Shown here one piece after another: positions 1-8,669 of a stretch of 50,240 nt of DNA. Within the stretch, counting starts at the first letter, position 1. Every line of letters starts with the position of its first letter. Source of the stretch: Deltaproteobacteria bacterium (GTDB lineage: Bacteria; Myxococcota_A; Polyangia; Haliangiales; Haliangiaceae); contig JAIOQA010000219.1 of assembly GCA_021413675.1 (NCBI GenBank), positions 1-50,240 of the forward strand. The letters run 5' to 3'. Below the pieces are notes generated by a model. The model did not search any database, was not told the origin of the DNA, and saw only the letters and a program-made list of their open reading frames with translations. A program made the position numbers and the translations under genes.

Positions 1-1586
1 TCGACCTCGGCGACGATCCGGACGAGCGCGACGCGCGCATCATGCAGTTTCACGGCGGCATGTCCGATGATCAGCGCGCCCTGGTCCAGCGCGCGTTCAA
101 TGGCCCGCTCGATGAATACCCGGTGCGGATCCTGGTCGCGACCGACGCCGCGCGCGAGGGCCTGAACCTGCAGGGCTACTGCGCCGACCTGTTCCACTTC
201 GACATCCCGTGGAACCCGGCGCGCATGGAGCAGCGCAACGGCCGCATCGATCGCGCGCTGCAGCGCGAGCCGGTGGTGCGCTGTCACTACTTCACGTACC
301 GCCACCGGCCCGAGGACCGCGTCCTCGACACACTGGTCAAGAAGGTCGCGGCCATCCAGAAGGAGCTGGGCTCGCTCGCCGCCGTGGTCCAGGCCGACAT
401 CGATCGCGCGCTGGCCCGCGGCATCGATGACGACTCGCTCACCACCCTGGCCGGGCTCGATCCAGACACCGTGACCGTGGAGCTCGTGACTTCGGAGCTG
501 GAGTCGCAGCGCGATCGCAGCAAGATCGAGCGCGACCTCAAGGACAACGCCAAGATCATCGAGGTCTCGCGCAAGGCGATCGACTTCTCGCCCGCGCTGC
601 TGCGCGAGTCGCTCACGGTCGGGCTCGAGCTGGCGGTCGATCTGCAGGGCATCGATGCGCTCGCCGAGTCCGACACCACCCCGGGTACCTTCAATCTCCC
701 CACGCTCCCCGAGTCCTGGCAGCGCACGCTCGACACGCTGCGCCCGCCGCGCGAGCGCGATGAGGATCTCTGGGACTGGCGACGTCGCGCGCCGCTGCCG
801 GTGGTGTTCGAGACCCCGGCGCAGATGACCGAGGACGTGGGCCACCTGCACCTGTCGCATCCGGTGACCCAGCGCATCCTGTCGCGGCTGCTCGCCCAGG
901 GCTTCTCCGAGCGCGACCTCACCCGCGTCACCGCGATCATCGCCGACGTGCAGAAGCCGGTGGCGCTGGCGCTCGCGCGGCTCTCGCTGTTCGGGCCGGG
1001 CGCCGCGCGCCTGCACGACGCGATCATCGACGTCGCCGCGATCTGGGACGAGCATCACCGCGGTCGTGATCTCCGCCCGCTCAGCGACGCGGACACGACC
1101 CCGCTGCGCGCCAAGCTCGATGCCGGCCTGCACGCCGCCTCGAAGTCGCCGCCGCCGTCGATCGAGAAGACGCTCGCGTCCGGCGCCGCCGAGGACTTCG
1201 CCGCGCTGTGGAGCGCGGTCGAGCACGAGGCCGAGGCCGAGGCCGATCGCGCGAAGAAGATGCTCGCGACCCGCGCCCGCAGCGAGGCCGACGCGATGCG
1301 CGACCTGCTCGATGCCCAGGAGCGCAGCATCACCAAGGAGCTCGACGAAGAGCGCGTGCAGCTGCCGCTGTCGATCGTCGATCCGCGCGCCCGCGCCGCC
1401 TGGCTCGCCGACACCCAGGCCATGAAAGATCGCCGCGATGCGATCGCCGCCGAGCGCATCACCGAGCCCCGGCGCATCGAGGAGATCTATGAAGTGGCGC
1501 TGGTGCGCGTGACGCCGATCGGCCTCGTCTACCTGTGGCCCGGCAAGCCCGGCAAACCCGAGCGCGACGCACGGGGGCGGTCGTGA
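1..1586 (+). CDS. drmD: DISARM SNF2-family helicase DrmD, C-terminal part (5' end outside window)
   Basis: Only the last roughly 528 codons are present; the frame is open to the left edge. The visible part starts in the second RecA lobe of an SNF2/SF2 helicase: FHGGMS, then motif V (VATDAAREGLNLQ) and motif VI (QRNGRIDR, nt 231-254). A long helical, charged tail follows, as in DrmD. DISARM DrmD is the helicase specific to class 1 systems and is thought to act with DrmA, DrmB and the methylase on incoming phage DNA (family knowledge). The stop codon overlaps the GTG of the adenine methylase by 4 bp (GTGA), so the two are translationally coupled. Identification rests mainly on the helicase motifs plus the downstream drmMI, drmA, drmB and drmC. 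A generic SNF2 helicase could not be excluded from this fragment alone. Confidence 0.88.
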   Translation, partial: DLGDDPDERDARIMQFHGGMSDDQRALVQRAFNGPLDEYPVRILVATDAAREGLNLQGYCADLFHFDIPWNPARMEQRNGRIDRALQREPVVRCHYFTYRHRPEDRVLDTLVKKVAAIQKELGSLAAVVQADIDRALARGIDDDSLTTLAGLDPDTVTVELVTSELESQRDRSKIERDLKDNAKIIEVSRKAIDFSPALLRESLTVGLELAVDLQGIDALAESDTTPGTFNLPTLPESWQRTLDTLRPPRERDEDLWDWRRRAPLPVVFETPAQMTEDVGHLHLSHPVTQRILSRLLAQGFSERDLTRVTAIIADVQKPVALALARLSLFGPGAARLHDAIIDVAAIWDEHHRGRDLRPLSDADTTPLRAKLDAGLHAASKSPPPSIEKTLASGAAEDFAALWSAVEHEAEAEADRAKKMLATRARSEADAMRDLLDAQERSITKELDEERVQLPLSIVDPRARAAWLADTQAMKDRRDAIAAERITEPRRIEEIYEVALVRVTPIGLVYLWPGKPGKPERDARGRS

Positions 1587-4500
1587 CCGTCAAGCGCAAG
1601 CGCAGCGCCGCCGCGAGCAGCCGCGCGCGCGATCCGATGGAGCGCTTCCACGACGAGTGGCTCGGCATGGTCCAGCCCATCGATGGCCTGGTCGTGTCCA
1701 AGCCCGCGCTGATCGAGGCCCAGGTCGCGCGGCCCGACGACAAGACCCTGCGCGATCGCTTCGTCGCGCAGCTCACGACCGCGGATCCGGCCGCCGCAGC
1801 GATCGCGAACCTGTCCTCGTTCTTCGCCGACATCCTCGGCCTCGGCCCCGAGCGCTGGATCGCCGGCGATCAGCTGCCCGATCGCTTCCGCCTCGCGGTG
1901 CCCGACACCGGTCAGCTGCTCGCTCCGTCGCAGGCGCTCGTGCGCGACGCGCGCGAGCCCGGCGCCGAGCCGGTCGCGCTGGTCTGGGAGTTGTCGCCGG
2001 GCCTGCCGCTCGACGCGCGCGAGACCGTCACCGGCGGCTGGGACTACCCACCATCGGCCAAGTTCGATCGCCTGCTGCGCCACGCCAATGTCGCGATTGG
2101 CCTGCTGGTCAATGGTACGCATGTTCGCCTGATGTACGCGCCGCACGGCGCCTCGACCGGCGCGGTGACCTTCCCGATCGGCGCGATGGCGACCACCACC
2201 GGCCGCCCGATCCTCGACGCGTTCGTGATGCTGCTCCACGCCACGCGCTGGTTCGGCGTGGCCACCGACAAGCAACTGCCTGCGCTGCTCGCGGCGTCGC
2301 GCGAGGCCCAGGGCCGCGTGACCAGGGCGCTCGCCGATCAGGTGCTCGAGGCGCTGCACCTCCTGCTCGCCGGCTTCGAGGGCGCTCAGGCCGGCGGCGA
2401 CTCGGCGCTGGCCGCGGCCTATCGCGATCCCGCGCTCGGCGCCGATCACGTGTACGCGGGCCTGCTCACCTGCATGCTGCGCCTGGTCTTCGTGCTCTAC
2501 GCCGAGGACAACGACCTCCTGCCGGTCGACGATGACCTCTACGCCGAGAACCTGTCGGCGCTGGCCCTGTACGAAGACCTCGCCGCCGATGCCGGCGCGT
2601 ATCCCGATGCGATGGCGCGGCGGTTCGGCGCGTATGGCCGGCTCTTGTCCTTGTTCCGCGCGATCTACTTCGGCGTCTCGCACGGCCCGCTGCGCATGCC
2701 GCCGCGCCACGGCGAGCTGTTCTCGCCCCACGCGTATCCGTTCCTCGAGGGCAACCGCGAGATGTCGGCGCCCGGCCCCGGTGACGCCGATGGCCGTCGT
2801 CGCCTCGATGTCCCGGCGATCGACGACGAGACCGTGTACCGCGTGCTGCGCCGCCTGCTGGTCCTCGGCGACGAACGGCTCTCGTACAAGGCGCTCGACG
2901 TCGAGCAGATCGGCTCGGTCTACGAGAACCTCATGGGCTTCCATGTGGTCGAGCTCGGCGCCGAGGCGGTGTGCCTCAAGAAGTCGCGCGCGTGGATCTC
3001 CGGCGCCGAGCTCGCCGACGAGGTCCAGGGAGCCCGCGCCAAGTGGCTGCAGGACGAGGCCGGCCTGCCCAAGGCCGACGCCGATCGCATCGCCAAGGCC
3101 ACCGCGGGCATCAAGAAGCCCGACGCGATCCTCGATGCGCTGATCGAGAGCGGCGCCGCGATCGCGCACAGCCGCACCGGCGCGGGACGCTTCGTCATCC
3201 AGCCCGGCCCCGAGCGCCGGCGATCCGGATCGCACTACACGCCGCGGAGCCTGACCGCGCCGATCGTCGAGAAGACCCTCGCGCCGCTGCTCGCCGCGCT
3301 GCCGCGCCGATCGGCCCAGAAGCGTGGTGCGAAGGGTGGCGCGCCCGCCGACGGCCCGTCGTCCGAAGATCTGCTGTCGCTCAAGATCTGCGACCCCGCG
3401 ATGGGCTCCGGCGCGTTCCTGGTCGAGGCGGTGCGTCAGCTCGGCGATCACGTGGTCGCCGCCTGGCGCCGCGAAGGCCAGGCCGGCGCGCTCTTGCCCT
3501 CGCACGGCCCCGCGCACGATGTCGAGGACGCGGTCGCGCAGGCGCGCCGCATGGTCGCGCAGCGCTGCATCTACGGCGTCGATCGCAACCCGCAGGCCGT
3601 GACCCTCGCCAAGCTCTCGCTCTGGCTCGTCACCCTCGCCAAGAACAAGCCGTTCTCGTTCCTCGATCACGCCCTCCGCTGCGGCGATTCGCTGGTCGGC
3701 CTCGACATCGATCAGATCACCGCCTTTCACTGGGACGCCGGCAAGAAGGGCCAGCAGCTCGATCTCATCGATCGCGAGATCCGCGATGTCCTGACCGAGG
3801 CCGTCGCCGCGCGCGAGCGCATCGTCGCGCTCGCGAAGGATGATTCGCCCGAGGCGCAGCGCGAGAAGGAGCGCCTCCTCGGCGACGCCCAGGACGCGGT
3901 CGGCCGGCTGCGGCTGATCGGCGACCTCGTGCTCGGCGCGTACTTCTCGTCGACGAAAGACAAGGAGCGCGAGGCCGAGCGCGTGCGGAGGCGCGACCTG
4001 GTGGCGGCGTGGCTCGCGTCGGGGCGCGGCGAGATGGGCGAGCTGGCCGAGCTCGCCGACGAGTTCCGACGGCGGATTCCCGCGTTCCACTGGATGATCG
4101 AGTACCCGGAGGTCTTCTGGGTCGAGCGGCCGGATCCGCTGAACGCGGGCAAGCGCGGAGGGGCCGCGTGGATGGATGCGTTCGTGGGTAACCCGCCGTT
4201 CGCCGGCAAGAACAACCTGCTGTCGATGGAGGGCGGTGAGTCACTGCTCGCGTGGCTCAAGCTCGTGCACACAGGCTCGCACGGTAACGCCGACTACTCG
4301 GCGCACTTCTTCCGTCGTTGCGCTCACCTGATGGGCGACCATGGCGCGTTCGGTCTCATCGCGACCAACACGATCGCGCAGGGCGATACGCGCACGACTG
4401 GTCTGCAGGCGATCGTGGTGGATGGCGGCGTCATCTACGAGGCGATTCGAACGCTGCGGTGGCCGGGCGAAGCGGCGGTCACCGTCTCGGTCGTTCACGT

Positions 4501-5806
4501 CGCGCGCGGCAGCGCTGCCGCGAGGGTCCGGTACGTGCTGGATGGCGGTGCTGTGCCGTCGATCAATTCGCGATTGCGCACCGGAGGTGAGCGCCCGGAT
4601 CCAGTGGCCCTGCTCGCCAATGCGGGTAAGAGCTACGTGGGGAGCTACGTCCTCGGCATGGGCTTCGTGCTCACCCCGGAGGAGCGCTCCGCGCTCGTGG
4701 CCAAGAACAAGAAGAACGGCGAGCGCATCTTTCCGTACCTCGGTGGGGAGGAGGTGAACTCCCACCCGACGCAGGACTTCGAACGCTATGTCATCAACTT
4801 CGGTGACCTGACGCTGGAAGAGGCCGGCCGCTGGCCCGACCTTCTGGCGATCGTGCGTGAGAGGGTGAAGCCAGAGCGCGATCACAATAACCGCGACGCA
4901 TACAAGAAGTACTGGTGGCACTTCGGTGAGAAGCGACCTGACCTCTACGCGGACCTCGCGGTGCTCGATCGTTGCCTGGTTACCGCGCGCGTAACTAAAC
5001 ACCTCTGCTTCTCGCTGCAGCCCACGCAGCGCGTGCTGCACGAGAAGCTCATTGTGTTTCCGATTGCCTCGATGGCGCGTCTCGCGACGCTTCAGTCACG
5101 CCTTCACGCCGCCTGGACATGGCTCCTGTCGTCGACGATGAAGACCGACCTCAACTACTCCGCCTCCGACTGCTTCGTCACCTTTCCATTCCCCGCCGAG
5201 GAGGCGCTTGAGAAGCTCGACGACATCGGGTCACAGTTGTACGCCGCTCGCGCCCACTACATGGCCATCACCTGGCAGGGCCTGACCACGACCTACAACC
5301 AGCTCAAGGATCCCGACTACGCTGGCGACCTGTCGCCAGCCTCCGCCGAGCGCCCCGCCTCTGCCGATCGCACCGCGCCGCCCTGGGCCACGCCGCCCGG
5401 CCTCGTCGACAGCGTGCCGGCCATCGCCACCGATCCCGACCTGCGGGAGCCGGCGACCCGCGTCGCGTACATCCACCATCTCCGCCACCTCCACGAAGCG
5501 CTCGATCGCGCCGTCCTCGCCGCCTACGGCTGGTCCGACATCGCCGTCCCGCCGTACTGCCCGCCGCGCCCCGGCGATAGCCTTGGCCTGGCCGCCCTCT
5601 CGCTCTTCGAGGACACCATCATCGATCGCCTCTTCGCCCTCAACGCCCTTCGCGCCGCCGAAGAAGCCGCCGCCGCCGGCCGCCCCGCACCCACCGCCTC
5701 GATGCCCGCCGCGCCGACCAAGCCCAAGCCCGCCGCCAAGCCCCGCACCAAGCGCTCCAGGTCCTCGCCCAACCAGCCTTCTCTTCTCGACGACGATACC
5801 GATTGA
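1583..5806 (+). CDS. drmMI: DISARM class 1 N6-adenine DNA methyltransferase DrmMI
   Basis: Predicted 1407 residues. SAM-binding motif I DPAMGSGAF begins near residue 604 and catalytic motif IV NPPF near residue 870, the signature of an N6-adenine methylase of the large Eco57I/BREX-PglX/DISARM type. In DISARM this enzyme marks host DNA as self. The GTG at 1583 is chosen because it overlaps the drmD stop by 4 bp and follows a purine-rich GGGGGCGG. An ATG-type start 48 nt upstream is in frame but would overlap drmD more deeply. The last 50 residues are rich in Ala, Pro, Lys and Ser and probably disordered. From about nt 4240 to 5210, the presumed target-recognition part, the DNA is visibly less GC-rich and uses rarer codons (for example AAT AAC, ACT AAA), which suggests exchange of that segment. 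Confidence 0.9.
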   Translation: MTVKRKRSAAASSRARDPMERFHDEWLGMVQPIDGLVVSKPALIEAQVARPDDKTLRDRFVAQLTTADPAAAAIANLSSFFADILGLGPERWIAGDQLPDRFRLAVPDTGQLLAPSQALVRDAREPGAEPVALVWELSPGLPLDARETVTGGWDYPPSAKFDRLLRHANVAIGLLVNGTHVRLMYAPHGASTGAVTFPIGAMATTTGRPILDAFVMLLHATRWFGVATDKQLPALLAASREAQGRVTRALADQVLEALHLLLAGFEGAQAGGDSALAAAYRDPALGADHVYAGLLTCMLRLVFVLYAEDNDLLPVDDDLYAENLSALALYEDLAADAGAYPDAMARRFGAYGRLLSLFRAIYFGVSHGPLRMPPRHGELFSPHAYPFLEGNREMSAPGPGDADGRRRLDVPAIDDETVYRVLRRLLVLGDERLSYKALDVEQIGSVYENLMGFHVVELGAEAVCLKKSRAWISGAELADEVQGARAKWLQDEAGLPKADADRIAKATAGIKKPDAILDALIESGAAIAHSRTGAGRFVIQPGPERRRSGSHYTPRSLTAPIVEKTLAPLLAALPRRSAQKRGAKGGAPADGPSSEDLLSLKICDPAMGSGAFLVEAVRQLGDHVVAAWRREGQAGALLPSHGPAHDVEDAVAQARRMVAQRCIYGVDRNPQAVTLAKLSLWLVTLAKNKPFSFLDHALRCGDSLVGLDIDQITAFHWDAGKKGQQLDLIDREIRDVLTEAVAARERIVALAKDDSPEAQREKERLLGDAQDAVGRLRLIGDLVLGAYFSSTKDKEREAERVRRRDLVAAWLASGRGEMGELAELADEFRRRIPAFHWMIEYPEVFWVERPDPLNAGKRGGAAWMDAFVGNPPFAGKNNLLSMEGGESLLAWLKLVHTGSHGNADYSAHFFRRCAHLMGDHGAFGLIATNTIAQGDTRTTGLQAIVVDGGVIYEAIRTLRWPGEAAVTVSVVHVARGSAAARVRYVLDGGAVPSINSRLRTGGERPDPVALLANAGKSYVGSYVLGMGFVLTPEERSALVAKNKKNGERIFPYLGGEEVNSHPTQDFERYVINFGDLTLEEAGRWPDLLAIVRERVKPERDHNNRDAYKKYWWHFGEKRPDLYADLAVLDRCLVTARVTKHLCFSLQPTQRVLHEKLIVFPIASMARLATLQSRLHAAWTWLLSSTMKTDLNYSASDCFVTFPFPAEEALEKLDDIGSQLYAARAHYMAITWQGLTTTYNQLKDPDYAGDLSPASAERPASADRTAPPWATPPGLVDSVPAIATDPDLREPATRVAYIHHLRHLHEALDRAVLAAYGWSDIAVPPYCPPRPGDSLGLAALSLFEDTIIDRLFALNALRAAEEAAAAGRPAPTASMPAAPTKPKPAAKPRTKRSRSSPNQPSLLDDDTD

Positions 5807-5832
5807 CCTGACGACTCGAAGAAGGAGCCCTC

Positions 5833-6648
5833 GTGCCGATGCTCGCCGCACTCAAGCCGACTTCACGCGCTCGCTTGATGGATCTGGCGGCGCAGGCCGG
5901 CCTCGACGTGAGCGACTGGGGCAACTACAAGGGCGGTCCGGAAGACGCCGCACGCAACCCGAGCTACTGCTACGAGTGGGTGCTGCGCGACGGCGATCGC
6001 ATTCTCTTGAACCTCTGGCACGAGAACCTGAAGGAACAGGACGGTGTGATTTCTACGCACCTCAATGCGCGTACACGGATCCAGCAGGAGACCGGCATCC
6101 GAGCTGCACGCGCCGAGCGGCTCGGGAAAGCGGTCCAGGCGGCTTACGAGGGCGCGTTGCCCGTGCGGGTGGTGCTGCTGGATGGGAACACCAGGCCGGG
6201 TGCCGGGAAGGCAGTGAAGGTCCGCGCCCGCCAGCTGGACCCAGAGCCCTGGGCTGTTACGGACTTCGAAGCCGCGACCGGGAAGTACACGCTGACCAGG
6301 TCGGCTGCACCCGGGCTGCGCTCGTTCGTGGATCAGTTCACAGGCGCGGACGCAGCCCGCGCGGAGTACCGCGATTCCCAGGGGCACGTCTTCGCGCGCC
6401 AACCCAAGGTTCGCGCAGCCGCACTTGCTCGCGCAGCGGGCACGTGTGAGTGGTGTCGCGCGCCGGGCTTCCGGACCGCGGACGGCCGCGTCTATCTGGA
6501 GACCCACCACATCGTGCCGCTCTCCGAAGCGGGCCTCGACGTCGTGACCAACGTTGCGGCCTTGTGCGCAAACCACCACCGCGAGGCGCACCACGGCGCG
6601 GGTCGAGTGGCCATGCGCGAGAAGTTGCTAGCGATCGCCAGAACGTAG
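5833..6648 (+). CDS. HNH endonuclease
   Basis: 271 residues from GTG, with a good ribosome site (GAAGGAG, 5821-5827). The C-terminal third is an HNH nuclease: CxxC at C205/C208, then the HH core (ETHHIVPL, H225-H226), then the asparagine/histidine end (TNVAALCANHH, C245, H248-H249, HH253-254). The four cysteine/histidine clusters fit a zinc-stabilised beta-beta-alpha-metal fold. The N-terminal 190 residues contain aromatic/charged blocks (NPSYCYEW, LNLWHENL) and may recognise DNA or another ligand; I do not recognise the domain. It lies 26 bp after drmMI on the same strand and so may be co-transcribed with it, but HNH nucleases are not a core DISARM component. Codon use is less extreme in GC than in drmMI, consistent with separate arrival. 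Likely role: defence nuclease or remnant of a restriction module. Confidence 0.8.
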   Translation: MPMLAALKPTSRARLMDLAAQAGLDVSDWGNYKGGPEDAARNPSYCYEWVLRDGDRILLNLWHENLKEQDGVISTHLNARTRIQQETGIRAARAERLGKAVQAAYEGALPVRVVLLDGNTRPGAGKAVKVRARQLDPEPWAVTDFEAATGKYTLTRSAAPGLRSFVDQFTGADAARAEYRDSQGHVFARQPKVRAAALARAAGTCEWCRAPGFRTADGRVYLETHHIVPLSEAGLDVVTNVAALCANHHREAHHGAGRVAMREKLLAIART

Positions 6649-8331
6649 ACGCATCGGCAGCGTGACCGGATTCGACGCTCCTTGGTGCAGTCCCTATCGC
6701 GAGCGAACGGGTGGGATGAGTCCGCCGCCACGCACCATGAGGTGTTGCTGCACCCCGAGAAGGCGCCCGATGTCGGCGTCCGCGAGCGCCTCGTGCGGTT
6801 GCAGCAGCTCGAGGTCACCGTCGCGTATCCGTTCGTGCTGCCGGTCTACGGCGAGTTCGCGCGCGGCGAGATCACCTCGGGGCAGATCGCCGGTGTGCTC
6901 GATGTGGTCGAGACCTTCGTCGTGCGGCGGTTCGTGTGCGCCGTGCCGACCAACGGCCTCAACAAGGTGTTCCCGCCGCTCTACCAGCAGGTCAAGAAGC
7001 AGCCCGAGCTGGTCGAGGGCATCAAGACCATCCTGGCCGAGCGCAACTGCCCGCGCGACGACGCGTTCCGCGATCGCCTCGACAGCGCGCAGCTCTACGG
7101 CCCCGGCGATCGCGGCAAGAAGACGCTGCTCATCCTCAGCCGGCTCGAGGCCGGCCTCGGTCACAAGGAGCAGGTCGCGGCCAGCGCGCTCTCGATCGAG
7201 CACGTCATGCCGCAGACCCCGACCGACTGGTGGAAGGCCCACCTCGGCGACGACTGGGAGGAGACCCACGATCAGCTCCTCCACACCCTCGGCAATCTGA
7301 CGCTCACCAAGTACAACTCTGAGCTATCGAATCGCCCGTATCCCGAGAAGCGCGCGATGCTCGCGAGTAGTCACTTCGAGCTCAATCGCTACTTCGCCGA
7401 GGTCGAGCACTGGAACGAGGGCGAGATCCAGCGCCGCGCCGATGCGCTCACCGATCTCGCGCTGACCGTGTGGCCGTACTTCGGGCCCGCCCGCGTCGAG
7501 CCGGTGTCCGAGGCCGGAGCGCCCCGCGGCGCCAGCGACGATGTCACCAGCACGCTGCCGATGGCCGTCGTGTTCCGCGGCCAGCGCCTCCCGGTGCGAT
7601 CCTGGCGCGAGGTCCTGGTCGTGACGATGGAACAGATCATCGCCGTCGCGCCCGACGAGTTCGCCGCGCTCGCCAAGCAACTCGGCCGCGGGCTCAGCCG
7701 CGACCCCACCTCGTTCGGGCGCACGAAGCGCGTCATCCCACTCTCGAACGGCGCCTACCTCGGAACCAACCAGTCCGCCTCCTCGATCTACCGCACCTGC
7801 CTCCAGGCCCTGCAGGCCGTGGGCATTGGCCCCGACGAGTGGCAGGTCGAGCGCGTCTCGCTCGCCGCTGGCGCCGAGGACGCCGATGACGAGCCCTCCG
7901 AGACCCGCCAGCTCCAGCTGGACTTCTGGGTCCAAGTCCGCGCAGCCCTCGACACCACCGCCGCCTTCACCTCCCTCCAGGCGCCGCGCCCGCGCTAATG
8001 GTTCGACATCGCGATCGGCCGCTCGGGCTACTGGATCTCGCTCAACGCCAACGTCGCCCACGGCAAGCTGGTCGTGAAGATGATGATGAACGAGGACGAG
8101 GCCGCCGCGCTGCCGCGGTTCCTCGACGACCGCGCCGCGATCGAAAAGACCATCGGCGCGGCGCTCGAGTGGAACCCGTACCCCGACAAGAAGTTCAAGG
8201 CCATCCGCCTCACGCGCCCCACCGACCTCGCCGATCGCGCGACCTGGCCCGACGGCATCGCCTGGCTCACCAAGACCGCCGTCGCGTTCAAGCAGGCGTT
8301 CGCGCCGCGGGTGGCAGCGCTGGAGAGCTGA
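6649..8331 (+). pseudogene. Decayed GmrSD-type restriction gene (DUF1524 HNH + DUF4268-like), N-terminus lost, internal TAA
   Basis: The frame opens directly after the HNH stop; the first usable start is TTG at 6682 or GTG at 6685. The protein begins in the middle of a GmrSD family polypeptide. It has the helical region before the nuclease (YPFVLPVYGEF, FVVRRFVCAVPTNGLN), then a DUF1524 HNH nuclease (SIEHVMPQ, LGNLTLTKYN, LSN), then a RAMA/DUF4268-like C-terminus. The N-terminal DUF262 NTPase/ParB-like domain with its DGQQR motif, normally about 250-300 residues, is missing. At 7996-7998 an in-frame TAA interrupts the last domain: PRPR-stop-WFDIAIGRSGYW. The same frame then continues without a break for 110 codons to the TGA at 8329-8331 (WNPYPDKK, WPDGIAWL, FKQAFAPRV), as expected for one DUF4268-like domain. 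Loss of the motor domain plus nonsense codon makes this a pseudogene. Residual nuclease activity of the 438-residue part cannot be excluded. Confidence 0.8.
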
Positions 8332-8669
8332 GAGGCGGCGGCGATCAGCGCTCGCCCGGTGCAACTGGTTGGAATCGTGAGCTGGGCGAGCTGGGCTCGT
8401 CGAGCCGTGAGCGTTTGACGGGCGGTGGACGCAACTTCGCCCGCGCGTCGCCGAGAACGCGGGCCAACGGCTCGGCGGAGGACGCGATGCGGAACGAACA
8501 GCCCGACAGACACAGGGAAGACCAAAGGCGCGACCTCGACCTCGGCGGTCGTGCGTGCGTCAACCGAGCGGATCGCCCAGTCGACCGCCCTCACGCTGGT
8601 GGCCGCAGTGCAAGCTCTCGTGCGTGGCGCCCTCGCGATGCCAGATGTCGCATACAGTGCCGGCAAGGT
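8332..8669. other. Intergenic region between the GmrSD remnant and the cassette
   Basis: 338 bases without a convincing gene. Several frames stay open on both strands, but their codon use is scrambled and arginine/serine-rich, as expected from GC-rich shadow frames. The only clear signal is the -10-like hexamer TACAGT at 8653-8658, shortly before the lipoprotein start. No repeat, tRNA or strong hairpin was seen. Confidence 0.5.
8653..8658 (+). promoter_or_regulatory. -10-like hexamer TACAGT before the cassette
   Basis: TACAGT lies 11 nt upstream of the lipoprotein ATG at 8670. It matches the TAnnnT pattern seen before many other starts in this window. No convincing -35 was seen. It would give the five-gene cassette its own promoter. 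Confidence 0.4.

Noticed and set aside
1529..4090. Long open frame on the - strand opposite drmMI (about 850 codons); similar long antisense frames at 8028-11066, 18880-21069 and 41480-45100
   Set aside because: They mirror real + strand genes with clear motifs. Their translations are Arg/Ala/Gly/Asp-rich without any domain, the expected shadow of GC-rich codons.
6662..6690. VTGFDAPWC in the second frame, resembling motif V of type I restriction HsdR helicases
   Set aside because: Only 9 residues match; upstream and downstream of it the frame is Arg/Ser/Cys-rich noise. Kept as coincidence rather than an hsdR remnant.
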